From: Bemisia tabaci
Lineage: Eukaryota; Arthropoda; Insecta; Hemiptera; Aleyrodidae
DNA length: 64,000 nt
Assembly: GCF_918797505.1 (NCBI RefSeq)
Contig: NC_092801.1
Coordinates: forward strand, 35,394,517 to 35,458,516
Direction of reading: 5' to 3'
Positions 21,140 through 31,913 of the stretch are shown in pieces. Position 1 is the stretch's first letter. Each line of letters opens with the position of its first letter. Position numbers and translations under genes: made by a program. A model generated the notes under the pieces. It was not told where the DNA came from and ran no database searches. It worked only from the letters and a program-made list of their open reading frames with translations.

Positions 21140-21469
21140 TAAAAATTTCCCGATATCTGGAAATTTAATGTCATCAGGAAAATCGGTCGTATATCAGAAA
21201 AATCGGTCTTAGATCAGGAAAATCGGTCGTAGATTAGGAAAATTGGTTGTAGAATAGGAAATTTCAAGTGCCTCAAACATTTTGCATGCAGTTCGTGGCT
21301 GGAAAAAAGTGACGAATTCGATTCAAGGCATTGAATACGTTGGTTTGTAAAATCCAATGATGGTCAATTTACTGTCAATTAATTACTTAGCAAAAAATCA
21401 GGAGATATCATACAAAACATCAGGAAAATATCAGTGAAATCCAAAATGAAATTTTACTAGACACCCTGA
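21140..21469. repeat. Family DD element with short internal repeats
   Basis: About four tandem 18-20 bp words of the type 'atcaggaaaatcggtcgtag' (21173-21260); the right end is 'actagacaccctg'. Same organisation as 24412-24544 and 41775-42121. Confidence 0.6.
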
Positions 21470-21587
21470 GAAACCATCGCATGGTACAAATTTTCTTTCA
21501 GCGCTAGCAAAAATTTATACCAGTCCTAATGAAGAAAAGGACATTCAGTTACGAAAGATTCTAGCTTACGTGGTATGGTACTTCCAG

Positions 21588-21705
21588 TGGCGTGGCAGGC
21601 TTTGCGATATATAGATTCATCTGCCATTTGAACCTATGGAAAAGAATCGAGCATCAGGGTGTGCGCTACGAACACCTTAAAACTTGATTCTTCGCCGCAG
21701 CTTCA
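21588..21705. mobile_element. Family R foldback, truncated
   Basis: 'agtggcgtggcaggctttgc' then 'tttgaacctatgg' and 'gtgcgctacgaacacctt' match R (4563). The right arm is cut near 21700, where K sequence begins. Confidence 0.65.
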
Positions 21706-21709
21706 AATG

Positions 21710-22290
21710 AAGGGCTTGGAGGACAAGGCGCAAAAAATCAGTTTTGGAAGAAAAATTAGGTATTAATGATTTCAAGTAAAACTAGTCTTAATGGATAGCC
21801 TGTGAAAAATTCGCTCCCAAATTTAAATTTTAAAGCATCAAAAAGTCAGTTTGAACTTTCTTTCTGTCACAACGCGGCGCGACGAGGAGGGCGACCAGCA
21901 CGACACTCGCATTGGCGCCTACAAACCTAACAGGGAGACTTCACGCATTGCACAATGCGCCTACAAACCGAACAGGGATACTTCACGCATTGCGCAATGC
22001 GTAAAGTATCCCCGTTAGATTTGTAGGCGCCAGTGCGCGTGTCGCGCTAGCAGCACGCCGCTCCGCTCTGTGCTGGAAAAAAATGAGGTATTAATGATTT
22101 TAAGTGAAACCAGTCTTTATGGATAGTCTGTGAAAAATTCGCTCCCTAATTCAAATTTTTAAGCATCAAAAAGTCAGTTTGAACTTTCTTTCCACCATAA
22201 TGATGTATGTAATTTCGAAACTTTAATCACTCATTTTTCAAAATAGCAAATACTGCACTTATGCGCCTCGTCCTCCAAGCCCCTCAAACG
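21710..22290. repeat. Family K repeat with long symmetric flanks
   Basis: 'gcttggaggacaaggcgc' opens and 'gcgcctcgtcctccaagc' closes an outer inverted repeat. Inside, two direct copies of 'gtattaatgatttcaag'-type sequence flank the GC-rich 'gcgcctacaaaccgaacagg' palindromic core (21905-22060). This suggests K elements have outer ends beyond the GC core. Confidence 0.65.
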
Positions 22291-22879
22291 GGAAAATATC
22301 AATTGCTTATGATTCACGCTTCGCGACTGAGGTATTCTCCAGAAAACTCCGGTATGGACAGATTCCGATTGCTTATATTAATAGCGTTCATTGTCAGTTC
22401 AACTTGATGAGTCCTGGCCTCCTTTCACTCCGGAAAAGGAAAAGGTCTCACATGACCTCACATTCATTCCAGTTCCGGGAGTGATACGATTGATAGCCTT
22501 TGCAAGGAACTTCAGACATGATCCGCAAAGTCTGGGGATAATAGGCGATCGAAAATTTGAATGAGAATGGCGCGAAGCGAACTGCCCGGATGACCGATCC
22601 TACGGACAGGTTATGATCGGGTATTGTACGCCGGGGGGATTCAGAATGCACAAGATCCTCCTCCATGTAACAATGGTTGCATAATTAGCATTGATGCGAG
22701 GCTGGTCAGGGTTCGGGATGATGATAGGGTGGCGGAGTTGCAACCCCGAGCACAGAATCTGAGAGTTTTACTCGTCGTGAGAGAGAATATCAAGTTCAGC
22801 CGACGGAACCAGGCCTCATTGAACAATTTGAAGTGAAAGTGGGATCATGTCTCAGAAAAATAGGCCTCAGCCAATAAAC
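22291..22879. other. Unassigned stretch
   Basis: No repeat shared within the window. Short frames on both strands overlap here (about 70 codons) without recognisable domains or splice signals. Confidence 0.3.
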
Positions 22880-23407
22880 GTAAAGGAGGGATTACGATTT
22901 GGGCCGAAATCGGCCCCTCCACGGAATCGGATGTTGTGGATATTTGTCAATTGACGATGCATATTTAACAGGAATAATCGAGTTTTCCCGATTCTCACAT
23001 TTTTTGGCCGCGAAACAAGGGCCTAAACATGGCTTTGCGAAAAACATGGATTCTCAGCTGTTTTCTGCTAAAAAAAAATTAGAAAATTTCAGAAAACCTG
23101 GGCCCAAAGGAGACGGTTGATCATATTCAAGTATGTTAAAAGTCCAGGTGTCCCTGACATCATATTCGAAACTCATGACCCGTTACCTCTGACCCAGGTC
23201 CAAATCTGAGGTAGAACCGCGAAAAACGCAAATTTTCAGCTACTTTGGGCTCCAGAGCCATGTTTAGACCCATGTTTTGCAGGCGAAAAATGTGAAAAGC
23301 AACTTGATTATTTCTGGTAGATATGCATCGTCAACTGTTAAGTATCCAAAAATTTCCCAATTCTAGGGAGGGGCCAATGTCGGCCCAAATCGCAACCTCT
23401 CCTTTCC
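22880..23407. mobile_element. Foldback element of about 528 bp
   Basis: Left end 'gtaaaggagggattacga' plus 'tttgggccgaaatcgg', right end 'ggcccaaatcgcaacctc' plus 'tcctttcc'. Arms also pair through 'tcaattgacgatgcatat' / 'atatgcatcgtcaactg'. Single copy in the window. Confidence 0.65.
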
Positions 23408-23951
23408 GAAATTGATAGCCCATAAGCGCAAATTTTCTATAGCCCTTTTATGAACGATTTATGCGGAGTGTAGTGTAGATCATTTTACAAGTAATTTTCT
23501 TCAGTGTTTAAAATATTCATAGAAATATGTACAACTTATCTCAGAAACGAGAAAAAACACTGAAAAATGGCCCGAAACTGTGTATAATAAGGTGGAAAAA
23601 TGGTCCGGAGTCCACACCGTTTAGTGGGGAAAACATAATAGATATATCAGGCATATCAGAAATGAATATTCGATCGTAGAAAATTTGGCAACGTTCGAAT
23701 TTTCATTCGGCGTACTTATTTAGCTCGGAGGGGTACTTTGTGAACCATTACAAGGTCCCCAAAGTAATTTGTGTCTGTCGTGGCGCATGCCAGGAGAGGT
23801 ACAAGTACATCTATGAAAAATCGCCCTCAACTGTGTGTGATACTTCTCTAACGACACAGGAGTTAAAATAGTTGCTTCTCGAATCAAAGACCGTTTGAGA
23901 TGCTGAGTCTAAAATTCTTATTTGCGATTTGCAAGAACCTCGACTAGAATA
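23408..23951. other. AT-rich stretch with F and X relics
   Basis: 'ggcaacgttcgaattttcat' then 'tcggcgtac' near 23690 is an F right end. 'gatacttctctaacgacaca' and 'ggagttaaaatagttg' near 23840 match the X-type repeat. Confidence 0.4.
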
Positions 23952-24202
23952 CTGCCGTCCTAAGGACTAACGCCGTATGAACATTCGAGTGTTGCCAAAT
24001 GTCTTCCTACAAAATGTTTATTGTTGAGGAAAATTGTCAATATTTTTCCTTGAAATTTTCAGACGGTTTAGTTCAAATTACAAACAAAATTACCTGAAAA
24101 CTTGGAAGAAAATTTTTTAAGAATTTTACCGAAAATGTGTGATTTTCAAAGGAAATTTGGCGACGCCTGAAGGCTCATACGGCGTTTATCCTTAGCACGG
24201 TA
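23952..24202. mobile_element. Family F MITE
   Basis: Ends CTGCCGTCCTAAGG and CCTTAGCACGG; interior typical, including 'gaaattttcagacggttta'. Confidence 0.8.
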
Positions 24203-24235
24203 AAATAAAACCCATAGAGTCCCTTGCCTTAATTT

Positions 24236-24312
24236 TAATTTCTGTATCACAGGAAGTCTGCAACATCGCAAACCGAGGTACTTGGTCTCGTAGTTTCACC
24301 GCGTCAACATGC
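24236..24312. repeat. Family AA fragment
   Basis: 'gaagtctgcaacatcgcaaa' matches the right end of AA at 46770-46800. Confidence 0.5.
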
Positions 24313-24411
24313 AATTCCTAGGGCATGCAAAAATATAACATTCGATTCCATGCACCAAAGATGTTGCAAAGTCAAACGAGTGTCCATTAATTCCCGCAGG
24401 AAATCAGAAAA

Positions 24412-24544
24412 TCTTTTTTGTAAAATTTCAGAAAAATCCGGAAATTATTAGAAAAATCCGGAAATTATCAAATATCCGGAAATTTCATAAAAAATCCGGA
24501 AATTATCACAAAAATCCGGAACAAAATTTCAGTAGACACCCTGC
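24412..24544. repeat. Family DD element with tandem 'aaaaatccggaaatta'
   Basis: Five short repeats of 'aaaaatccggaaattat' type, then 'cagtagacaccctg'. Confidence 0.6.
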
Positions 24545-24939
24545 ATCGCGATGTCTCCAAAATTCATTCGATAAAAAGTCCCATTCGGCACCGCAGGCCT
24601 TGAGTCACTAACCGCGTGCAATGCAAGTCGATTAAGCGCACAATTACGAGTATGATGCACTTTCTCTCGCATCGATCGGAGCCAAGCGAGTAAACATAAA
24701 CAAACATGAAGGCGTGGGGCTAACGATACTCTTGTCCCGGCGAGCAGAGCGTGTTGCCATCATCGCTCCGCCCGGTTCGTTCGGGTCGGAGAACACGCGG
24801 ATCTTAGCGGTAAAACTAGTTTAGTTTGTTTCGCTTAGTTGGCAGATTATCGCTCGAGGCTTTGGTCCGGATTTCGTTGGGCAGCCCTTTGTGGTTCGTG
24901 CGGTTTGCGGATGGGTGTAGCTTAAGACACGGGCGTGTT
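24545..24939. other. Unassigned stretch
   Basis: No repeat or exon recognised. Confidence 0.3.
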
Positions 24940-25192
24940 CTGCCGTGCTGAGGAAAAACACCGTATGAACCTTCAGGCGTTGCCAAATTTCCTAAGATAA
25001 AACACAAATTTCCTTGTAAACTTATAAATATTTTTCTTCCAATTTTGCGGATAATTTCGTTGGCAATTTTATCTAAAGCACCTGAAAATTTCAAAGAAAA
25101 ATATTCATTACTTTCCTTAAAAATAAACATTTTATCGAAGGAAATTTGACAACTCTTGATTGTCCATACGGCGTTCTTCCTCAGCTCGGCAG
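24940..25192. mobile_element. Family F MITE
   Basis: Ends CTGCCGTGCTGAGGAAAAAC and CTTCCTCAGCTCGGCAG; 253 bp. Confidence 0.82.
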
Positions 25193-25321
25193 TATTGTGG
25201 GGTTGTAGAGAGTATAGAAGTTGAAATCTAAAATTTTCTCATTTTCCTCCTCCTGCTTCCGTTTCTGCTTAACTTTTATCATCTTCTTTTCTCCCTGTTC
25301 TTCTGCTTCTCAGTGCTTCAG

Positions 25322-25530
25322 TAGGGTGTCCAGTGTCCACCGTCGATAAAAACCGGAAAATGTCCGGGTATTCGATGTTATCATAGTATGGGGTCTACTA
25401 ATCCGTAATTTCCGGAAAGTCTGGAAATAGTGCTGCTATATTGAGGGCGGCCCGGAAGCACTGAAAAAGTGCGGTCATTCCGCAAAAACTTCCGGAATTT
25501 TTTCCTACATACCAGGCGAGTTCTTTAATG
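25322..25530. repeat. Family DD element, inverse orientation
   Basis: 'agtagggtgtccag' opens, followed by 'accggaaaatgtccggg' and several 'ttccgg' words. The far end is unclear. Confidence 0.5.
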
Positions 25531-25536
25531 ACGCCT

Positions 25537-25875
25537 GATGTATGCAACTCACAGCGTGTGGATTCTAAGAGGAGTATTTGCCTGCGAGATCGCGATTGTG
25601 CAGTCGGTTAATCCGCGAGCCACCAATAAAAGTTTGTGTCTACATCAGTTTTCAGACGTTGGACATGAAATTTCTAGCTAAAATATCAAAATTTGATGTT
25701 TTTTTCGTCACAATTTCAATTTCAAGGAGTGTTTCTGAAAGGAAATACGAAAAACTCAATTGAATCACTTTTAAACTTTTTTGTTTCATATTTTCAAAAA
25801 TAAAAGCTTTCGAAGTTTCCAGATTTGGTCTGACCTCTCTTATTGACTCGATCTATTGTGCGACGGTGTTAGGAG
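25537..25875. repeat. Repeat II joined to a family BB element
   Basis: 25537-25655 ('agtatttgcctgcgagatcg') recurs at 41420-41540. From 25645 the sequence is BB ('ttggacatgaaatttct', closing 'attgactcgatctattgtgc'). The junction suggests BB inserted into, or replaced the end of, II. Confidence 0.55.
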
Positions 25876-26262
25876 TACTGAGCCACTGCAAAAACGCTAC
25901 TACGTGTTTTTTTCGAAACTTTCCATGTTTGTATGATCTTTGTGCTTAATCTCATCCAATTATAGGAAGCTTCGGTCAGAGAAGGGTTAAACGGAACATA
26001 CTTCATTTTTATACGTTACGCTTGAGGAGCTCGCAAGTGGCCGTAAATCGACAACCTGGCGTGAAAATAGCTCGAGAGAAAAGGCAGAGGCTACGGAGTA
26101 AATTGCACGAGCCCATGTGAGTGTGTGTGTGTGGGTAAATCCACGATCATAGAGATAAATGGCGAGGTTATGTGAACGAGGAGCCTGCAGGCCGTTGGTG
26201 GTGATCCAAAACCCTTAATTTGGACAAATACCAGGTGCTTACACTCGCAAACTGCTTCTCGC
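25876..26262. other. Unassigned stretch with a (GT)n tract
   Basis: Short 'gtgagtgtgtgtgtgtggg' near 26117. No gene or shared repeat seen. Confidence 0.3.
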
Positions 26263-26368
26263 CGCGGTGTAAAAACCCCGTATGAACATTAGAAAGTTGC
26301 CATGTTCCTTTCGGTCTCGTGCGAATTTTCCGAGAGACATAAGAGCCAAGAGAGAGTTTTTTTCTTTT
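26263..26368. mobile_element. Family F left-end fragment
   Basis: 'ccccgtatgaacattagaaa' and 'gttgccatgttcc' are F left end. The H element begins at 26369. The F right end is not found beyond it. Confidence 0.5.
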
Positions 26369-26929
26369 AATGGACCACTTACTAGACGAGGTTTAAAGTT
26401 AACCATTCTAATACATATTACTAGACCAAACTTTTACATAGAACACGATTCTTGCAACGAAAATTACTGAAATTGACTCCTAACCAAGATATTTAATGTT
26501 TCTTGGCACGTGAATTCAAACCTCCCGCTCATGAAAACGCAATGGTCCACGTACGTCAAATCGCACACTAAACCTTACCGTAGCCGTCTCTGCAATACGA
26601 ACATATAGCAGCCTCAATCATGATACTTTGGCTCAGCTATAGCAAATTGTTTACACTTTGAATGATGAAGGTTGGGAAATGAACAGTGCTCGATTGAAAG
26701 GCTTGTTGAAACCGTTGTAGTGCGCGATTCGACTCACGTAGAGTTGCGTTTCTTGTGACTGGGCAATTCAAATTTCCCGTAACCAATGTAGAATGTAAAC
26801 ATTTATGTCTTAGCTAGGAGTTAATTTCAGTGATTTTCGCGACGTAAGACTCGTGTTCTACGTGAATTTTTAATCATCAAACATGTATCAAAATGCTTAA
26901 ATTCGTACTTATTCTATGTAGTGTTTTCT
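26369..26929. mobile_element. Family H MITE
   Basis: Left end 'aatggaccacttactagac', right subterminal 'aaacatgtatcaaaatgc'. The central 'tactttggctcagctatag' is conserved. The right terminus is diverged. Confidence 0.75.
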
Positions 26930-27440
26930 TTTTCTGAGAGAAGCGAGATCTTTTTTTTTTTTCTTTTTTTTTTTAATTTTTCAGAGGATTTTCTTCGATT
27001 AGATCGCATTCGATACATCAAACGCGCGTCCCATCGCTAAGACGATATTGATGTAGACATAGCCTCAAAAGACAATCGAGGAATCTGTAGGAACTGGTTT
27101 TCTGATGATTTTTGATTCCCATCAGTACTACATGGCAATGAAAATTGAAATCGTTTGGATTTTCATCTTCTCCACCTTTTCTGACTTAGATCCTAAAACT
27201 TTTATGCGAGGTCATGTTCTATTGTTTTGAACCAAACTATCGAACCTCTATCGGATACGATCTATTTGCTGCTTTCAAGCGGTAGAGAAGCATCTTTATC
27301 GGGAGTTTCGCCGTAGACCTATGTGCGATATTGTGAGACTCGAAACAAATTCCAAAAAACGAATGAGTATAAAGGAAAAAAGAAGGATACGTAGAGAAAA
27401 AAGTTGAAGATGAAAAGAAAGAAAAATGAGAAGACTGTAA
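26930..27440. other. Unassigned stretch with a poly-T run
   Basis: T-rich 26951-26990. No exon or shared repeat recognised. Confidence 0.3.
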
Positions 27441-27850
27441 GCAGAGGAATTTTTCCCCCGTCTCTGCTCTTCATCTATTTTGTGGTCCTCTTCCCCCTCC
27501 TCTTCGTTTTCTTCGTCTTCTTCTCCTCTTTCTTTCGCCTATTCTTTTTTTCTCTCTCTTTCTCATTCCATCCCTCTCTTTTACCCTTACCTTCTTTTTT
27601 CCTCCCTCTTCCCCTGCTTCTTCTCCTTTTCCTTTATCTTCCTTTCTAAAATAAAAGACTTTTCTAAAGCAGAATATTCTTAAATGTGCCACCGAGAAGA
27701 CATTTCTTTTGAATCAAAAAAGAACGATGCCTTTTTGAAGGAAAACGTCGTTTATATCCATTAAATGATTTTTGCGTTTTACTTTCTACTTCTTCTTCTT
27801 ATTCCTCCTCCTCCACCTTCTCCTTCTTTTCCTTTTTCCTCCCTTTTCTG
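27441..27850. repeat. Polypyrimidine-rich low-complexity tracts
   Basis: Two CT-rich stretches (27449-27650 and 27770-27850) such as 'ttccccctcctcttcg'. Leu/Phe/Ser-rich or Lys/Arg/Glu-rich frames on either strand follow from composition and are not called genes. Confidence 0.75.
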
Positions 27851-27944
27851 CACTTCTTTCCAATTCCTAGTGCTTTTCCGTGACACAAATTATGACTCCA
27901 AAAATTTCGCTTTTGTGTCCTTCCCTCGAAACAATCTACCGTGT

Positions 27945-28208
27945 TTAAAAGGCACGATCTCCATTGTGGCATGAGCCTTATCATGCATGTATTCTTATGA
28001 ATCTCAGGGCTCATATCAGAATGGATATAGCTCCTTTTAAATTCAATACGTTCGGTTAATGTAAGTGACTCCATTATTTACCTGCATCCAATGAAATTTA
28101 CTGCACCTTAACATTTCAAGAAAATATGGACGTATTTATTATGCTAAAAGGAACTATGTTTCACGCAAACCCACTTACATATTTTTATTGCCAGCATAAA
28201 TACGCCCA
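27945..28208. repeat. Two S-like relics
   Basis: 'tggcatgagccttatcatgc' with 'agggctcatatcag' (27967-28020), and 'ggacgtatttattatgc' with 'gcataaatacgccca' (28128-28207), resemble the S arms but are diverged. Confidence 0.45.
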
Positions 28209-28437
28209 TACTGGGAAAAAAACACATTGGATCTAGAGTTCAGACTCTTAAAAACATTGACAAGAAAAAATACTCTTGATTCAATCAGATCTAAGCTTAA
28301 ATCAAGAACCAAGCCTCTTAATTTGAGCGGATTTCCTTTTGATTCAAGCTTAAATCTCACTGAATCGAGAATCCTTTTTCTTGTCAATGTTTTCAAGAGT
28401 CTGGACTCTAGATCCAATGTGTTTTTTTTTTCCAGTG
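28209..28437. mobile_element. Family D MITE
   Basis: 229 bp in the common orientation: first arm 'aaaaacattgacaag' + 'aaaaaatactcttg', second arm with 'gagaatcctttttcttg'. The first base pair of the left terminus is altered. Confidence 0.87.
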
Positions 28438-28469
28438 CATTTCAACTTCTCTTAAAAATTGAGAGGATG

Positions 28470-28520
28470 AGGAATATGGCAACATGCGAACACCCATACG
28501 GCGTTTTCCTCTAGCACGAG
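28470..28520. repeat. Family F right-end relic
   Basis: 'atatggcaacatgcgaacac' then 'acggcgttttcctctagcac'. Confidence 0.5.
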
Positions 28521-28864
28521 AGCGCGGAACTTGGAGCGGGCGGCGCGAAGATACGAGAGCAAATAGGATCGATGCATAAGTAAAAGGTCATTACGCCCCG
28601 AAAGAAGGAAGCGGGGGAGGGGAGGGGGAGTGCTAGGGTGTGAATTTCTCGTGTGAAATTAAAGTGGAACAGATCAGACACGGCTGCAAGTGCTTAAGGG
28701 CCCCGTTGCCAACCCAAATGAAAACATTCCGCCATGGGGAACTACCATCCCTAACTCATCCTCAAAACCGCCTATCCGCATCGAAAACGTACGACACTTC
28801 CGTCGTTCCTGAAATAGGGCGGGAAATGCAGTTCCTTTTTGCGGAAATGTAGTCCACGTCTGAG
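28521..28864. other. GC-richer unassigned stretch
   Basis: 'gagcgggcggcgcgaagata' near 28536 and a G-rich run near 28610. No exon supported. Confidence 0.3.
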
Positions 28865-29044
28865 AGGCCGTGTCTACATGAGATGAAAATTGGCTGGAGA
28901 CCCCACATTGGCTTGGTGAGCAGTGTAATAGCTCGCGTTACACGATTACACGACCCAAGTGGGGTCTCCTAATTGGATGCGATATGAATGGATGTATTAA
29001 GGGCGCCAACTCAACGCGAAATGGACCGCGAATAGACACGGTCG
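28865..29044. mobile_element. Family Z foldback, 180 bp
   Basis: Ends GGCCGTGTCTA / TAGACACGGTC. The inner arms 'ggagaccccacattgg' and 'ccaagtggggtctcc' pair. Single copy. Confidence 0.6.
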
Positions 29045-29292
29045 GACGTTAAGCACTACGAGACGTGTTTCGTCATCAAAATGGGTCTGACGCGAACATT
29101 TAATGGAGCGAGAAAAAACGTGCTTTTTATAGAAAAGTTACGGGCTGCGCTGTCCACCCCTCAGATGGCACCCTCCCTCCCCACGAGTAAATCTAAATAA
29201 AGCAAGATCGTTTTGGGAATATCTCTTGTCGATAGCCGCAAACATCATGAAATTCGACCGGTGATCTTCTGAAGGAACTGTGACAAAAAAAT

Positions 29293-29499
29293 CACCGAAA
29301 AAAAGGGATGCTGATTCAACATTCTGGATGTAAAAAAGTGTGCGATAACTCACAAAACGCTGAATTCACCGCCATAGCAGTTAGTTTAACATCTTGACAT
29401 TGCTAAAGTAACGGCTAAGGCGGGTAATTCAGCTTTTTATGAGTTGTCGCACACTTTTTTACATCCAGAATGTTGAATCAGCATCCCTTTTTTTCGGTG
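29293..29499. mobile_element. Family M foldback MITE
   Basis: Ends CACCGAAAAAAAGGGATGC and GCATCCCTTTTTTTCGGTG. Arms share 'acattctggatgtaaaaaag' and its complement. Related copies at 44020 and 63895. Confidence 0.82.
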
Positions 29500-29540
29500 A
29501 AAAATTTCATTTGTCACGACGGCATTTAAAGCGACGCGGC

Positions 29541-29777
29541 GCGCAGTGGATCGAGTCAATTACAGAGGTTGGACATGAAATTTTTGACTAGAACTGCAAA
29601 TTTTGATGTTTAATTCGTCACTTTTTAAATTTTAAGGGGTACTTCCAAAAGAAAATTTCACGAGGGAACCAGTGGAACCACTTTAAGGAACCTCAAAGTT
29701 TTGTATAAACGGAGTAAATTATGTTTAAAGTTTCCGAATCTAGTCCACCTCTCTTATTGACTCGATCCACTGTGCGG
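29541..29777. mobile_element. Family BB MITE
   Basis: 237 bp between GCGCAGTGGATCGAGTCAAT and ATTGACTCGATCCACTGTGC. Internal 'catgaaatttttgacta' and 'cctcaaagttttgtat' are conserved in the 46190 copy. Confidence 0.8.
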
Positions 29778-29894
29778 CGCGGCTGTCTAGAAAACCGGGA
29801 AAATCAGGGCATTTGCGGCGATCAGGAAAAGTCAGGGAATATGATGCGTTTAAGTATTTGGCAGAAAGTGAGAGTACTCCCACCCTGTATTGTT

Positions 29895-30180
29895 CGAAGT
29901 GTAACCAACTTGCTGTAGCTTAAGCAAAGTGTCAAAATTGAAGTTATCATATTTTAATGCCGCAGATACTACTACGGCAACGTTTACTGAGCGATTTTAC
30001 TCACGTGGACTATTGCGTTTTCATAAGCGGGAGGTTTGAATTCACGCATCAAGAAACATTTCGTATCTCGGTTAGGAGTTTATTTCAGTAATTTCCGTTT
30101 CGCGAATCGTGTTTTACGTGAACTTTCGATTTAGTAACGTGTATCAGAATGTTCAACTTCGTACTTTGTCTAACAGTTTG
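29895..30180. mobile_element. Family H right half
   Basis: Begins in the H centre ('gcttaagcaaagtgtcaaaa') and ends 'cttcgtactttgtctaacag'. The left half is lost. Confidence 0.6.
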
Positions 30181-30469
30181 TTAGAAAGCAAAGATTCTCC
30201 TTCAATTAGCCAGCTATGCAAAATGACTGTCGTGAGGCATGTATGGTGGTATCACGATTTTGTATTGAGATTACCTAATTTGTTGAAGGCGCTCCTCTTC
30301 ATCCTCATTTAAATGCCCTGAATAGTGATGTTAACCATATAGTGGTCTCTTAACGCCATTCATCCGACACCTTCTACTTTCTACTTTTCAAGTTAAGTTT
30401 AATAACCAGAACTTCCGTTTTCGTTTTTATCTGAGGAGTGGCTGTATCACACCAGAGCTGTCAGTTTCA
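30181..30469. other. Stretch repeating sequence seen near 17850
   Basis: 'gattctccttcaattagcca' and 'atgactgtcgtgaggcatgt' match 17828-17890, showing another dispersed repeat of about 110 bp. Confidence 0.45.
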
Positions 30470-30773
30470 ATGGAGATGTTGCATGTGGGAGGGATTTGAG
30501 ATTTGACCATTCATTATCATGTAAAAGTTCTCGAAAAACACGATGGTGCCACTGGTTTTCTCTGAAATCAACTCCCAAGCTCAAAAAAAGCTCTCAAAGT
30601 GAGGCCAAAATGGAGGGGATAACCTACCCTTGAGATCCCATCACTTTGAGAGCTTTTTTTGAGCTTGGGAGATGATTTCAGAGAATACCAGTGGGACCAT
30701 CGTGTTTCTCGCGAACTTTTACATAAGAATCAATGGTCAAATCGCAAATCCCTCACACATGCAGCAGCTCCAT
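30470..30773. mobile_element. Family A foldback, centre deleted
   Basis: Both arm ends are present but the centre (vicinity of 'aataaagtggc') is missing, giving 304 bp. The arms are near-perfect complements. Confidence 0.8.
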
Positions 30774-31440
30774 TCCGCGTAATGTTATGAAACCCGAAGT
30801 GACGCATTTGTATTGTGGTACATTTTTGTGAGGGGGAACCTCAAGAATGTCCACATTTCTTACGCAGATTTTTCGAAACTTCCCGATGCGCTCATTTTGA
30901 TTTTCAAGTTATTTTTCGTCTGAGACAACGCCTCTCTCTGCTCCAGCAATAGTCTATTATAAACCCATTTCGCGTGAAACACCGTGGAATCATCGAAAAT
31001 TTCCATATTCCATTTACAAGTCAAATATTAGCGTTTTGTGCACTCAATGGTAATTTGAATTCCCCACTATCTTTGAAAGAAGGTCAACTTTAGTAAAGTC
31101 GGTCACTAAATTAATATTGGCTTTCTTCATGATAAAATATTCCATCGACTATTTTTCGTTGCATTAAAATCGACGAATACCTATGAGTGAAATTGATAAC
31201 AGTCTCCAAGATTGTGTATTAAACTTAGATTTTGTTTAAGTCTCTACTCTCTCTATCCCTTCCCCCCTCATCTCTCTCGGGAAACGTTGTTGCCATTGAT
31301 GGTGGACGAACGTTTCACGTTAAATTTGGAAATGCGCGATTTAGATTACTTATACAAATACATATGGTGTGTTAAACGATGAGTTTCGGACATTCTGGAT
31401 ATGCTTAACGTGATATTCATGTTATTATCACTGTTTTCAG
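30774..31440. other. Putative intron upstream of the second exon
   Basis: AT-rich with no shared repeat. It ends in 'cactgttttcag', a good acceptor with pyrimidine tract. Confidence 0.4.
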
Positions 31441-31532
31441 TCAATTCAGTCTGCCCGGTTGGCTGTGTTTCCGACTTTCATCAGACCCATTATCGTTGTT
31501 CCGCGGACGAAGGAACGAAATTCCATTCCAAG
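31441..31532 (+). CDS. Candidate exon, four-cysteine segment of the EB-type gene
   Basis: Acceptor TGTTTTCAG precedes it. Read in phase 1 it gives NSVCPVGCVSDFHQTHYRC, then SADEGTKFHSK. The Cys spacing (C-x3-C-x10-C) and natural composition argue for coding. The preceding exon 768-923 ends with one base of a split codon and this one needs that phase, so the two can be spliced in frame. The 3' boundary is uncertain: AAG|GTTGCA is a weak donor, and without splicing the frame runs to TAA at 31548-31550, which would make it a terminal exon. An alternative acceptor (AATTCAG) 9 bp inside preserves the frame. No domain is firmly assigned. Confidence 0.42.
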
Positions 31533-31913
31533 GTTGCAAAGTTGATTTAAATCCAATTTTTTACCATAGTCTACCTGTGCCATTTTGGTTCAAAAATTTT
31601 CAGATTTTTGCAGATCAGGAGGAAAATCAGTGGAATTTTTAGTTAGATATGCCCAAGGTGTAGAGACCCATTCTGCCGTGATAAGGAAGATCGCCGTACA
31701 AGCCTACAGACGATGCCAAGTTTCCTTTAATAAAACACGAATTTATTAGAAAAGTTAAAAATATTTTTCTTCCAATTTTTACAGACATTATTGTTCGCAG
31801 TTTAATCAAAATATCTGAAAATTTCAAGAAAAAATATGCATTGATCCTTCGAAAATAAAAAAAATTTCTGAAGAAATTTGACATCTCTTGAATGTCCATA
31901 CGGCGTTTTTTCC

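Noticed and set aside
27404..27692. Leu/Ser/Phe-rich and Lys/Arg-rich frames
   Set aside because: Polypyrimidine low-complexity DNA gives open frames on both strands.
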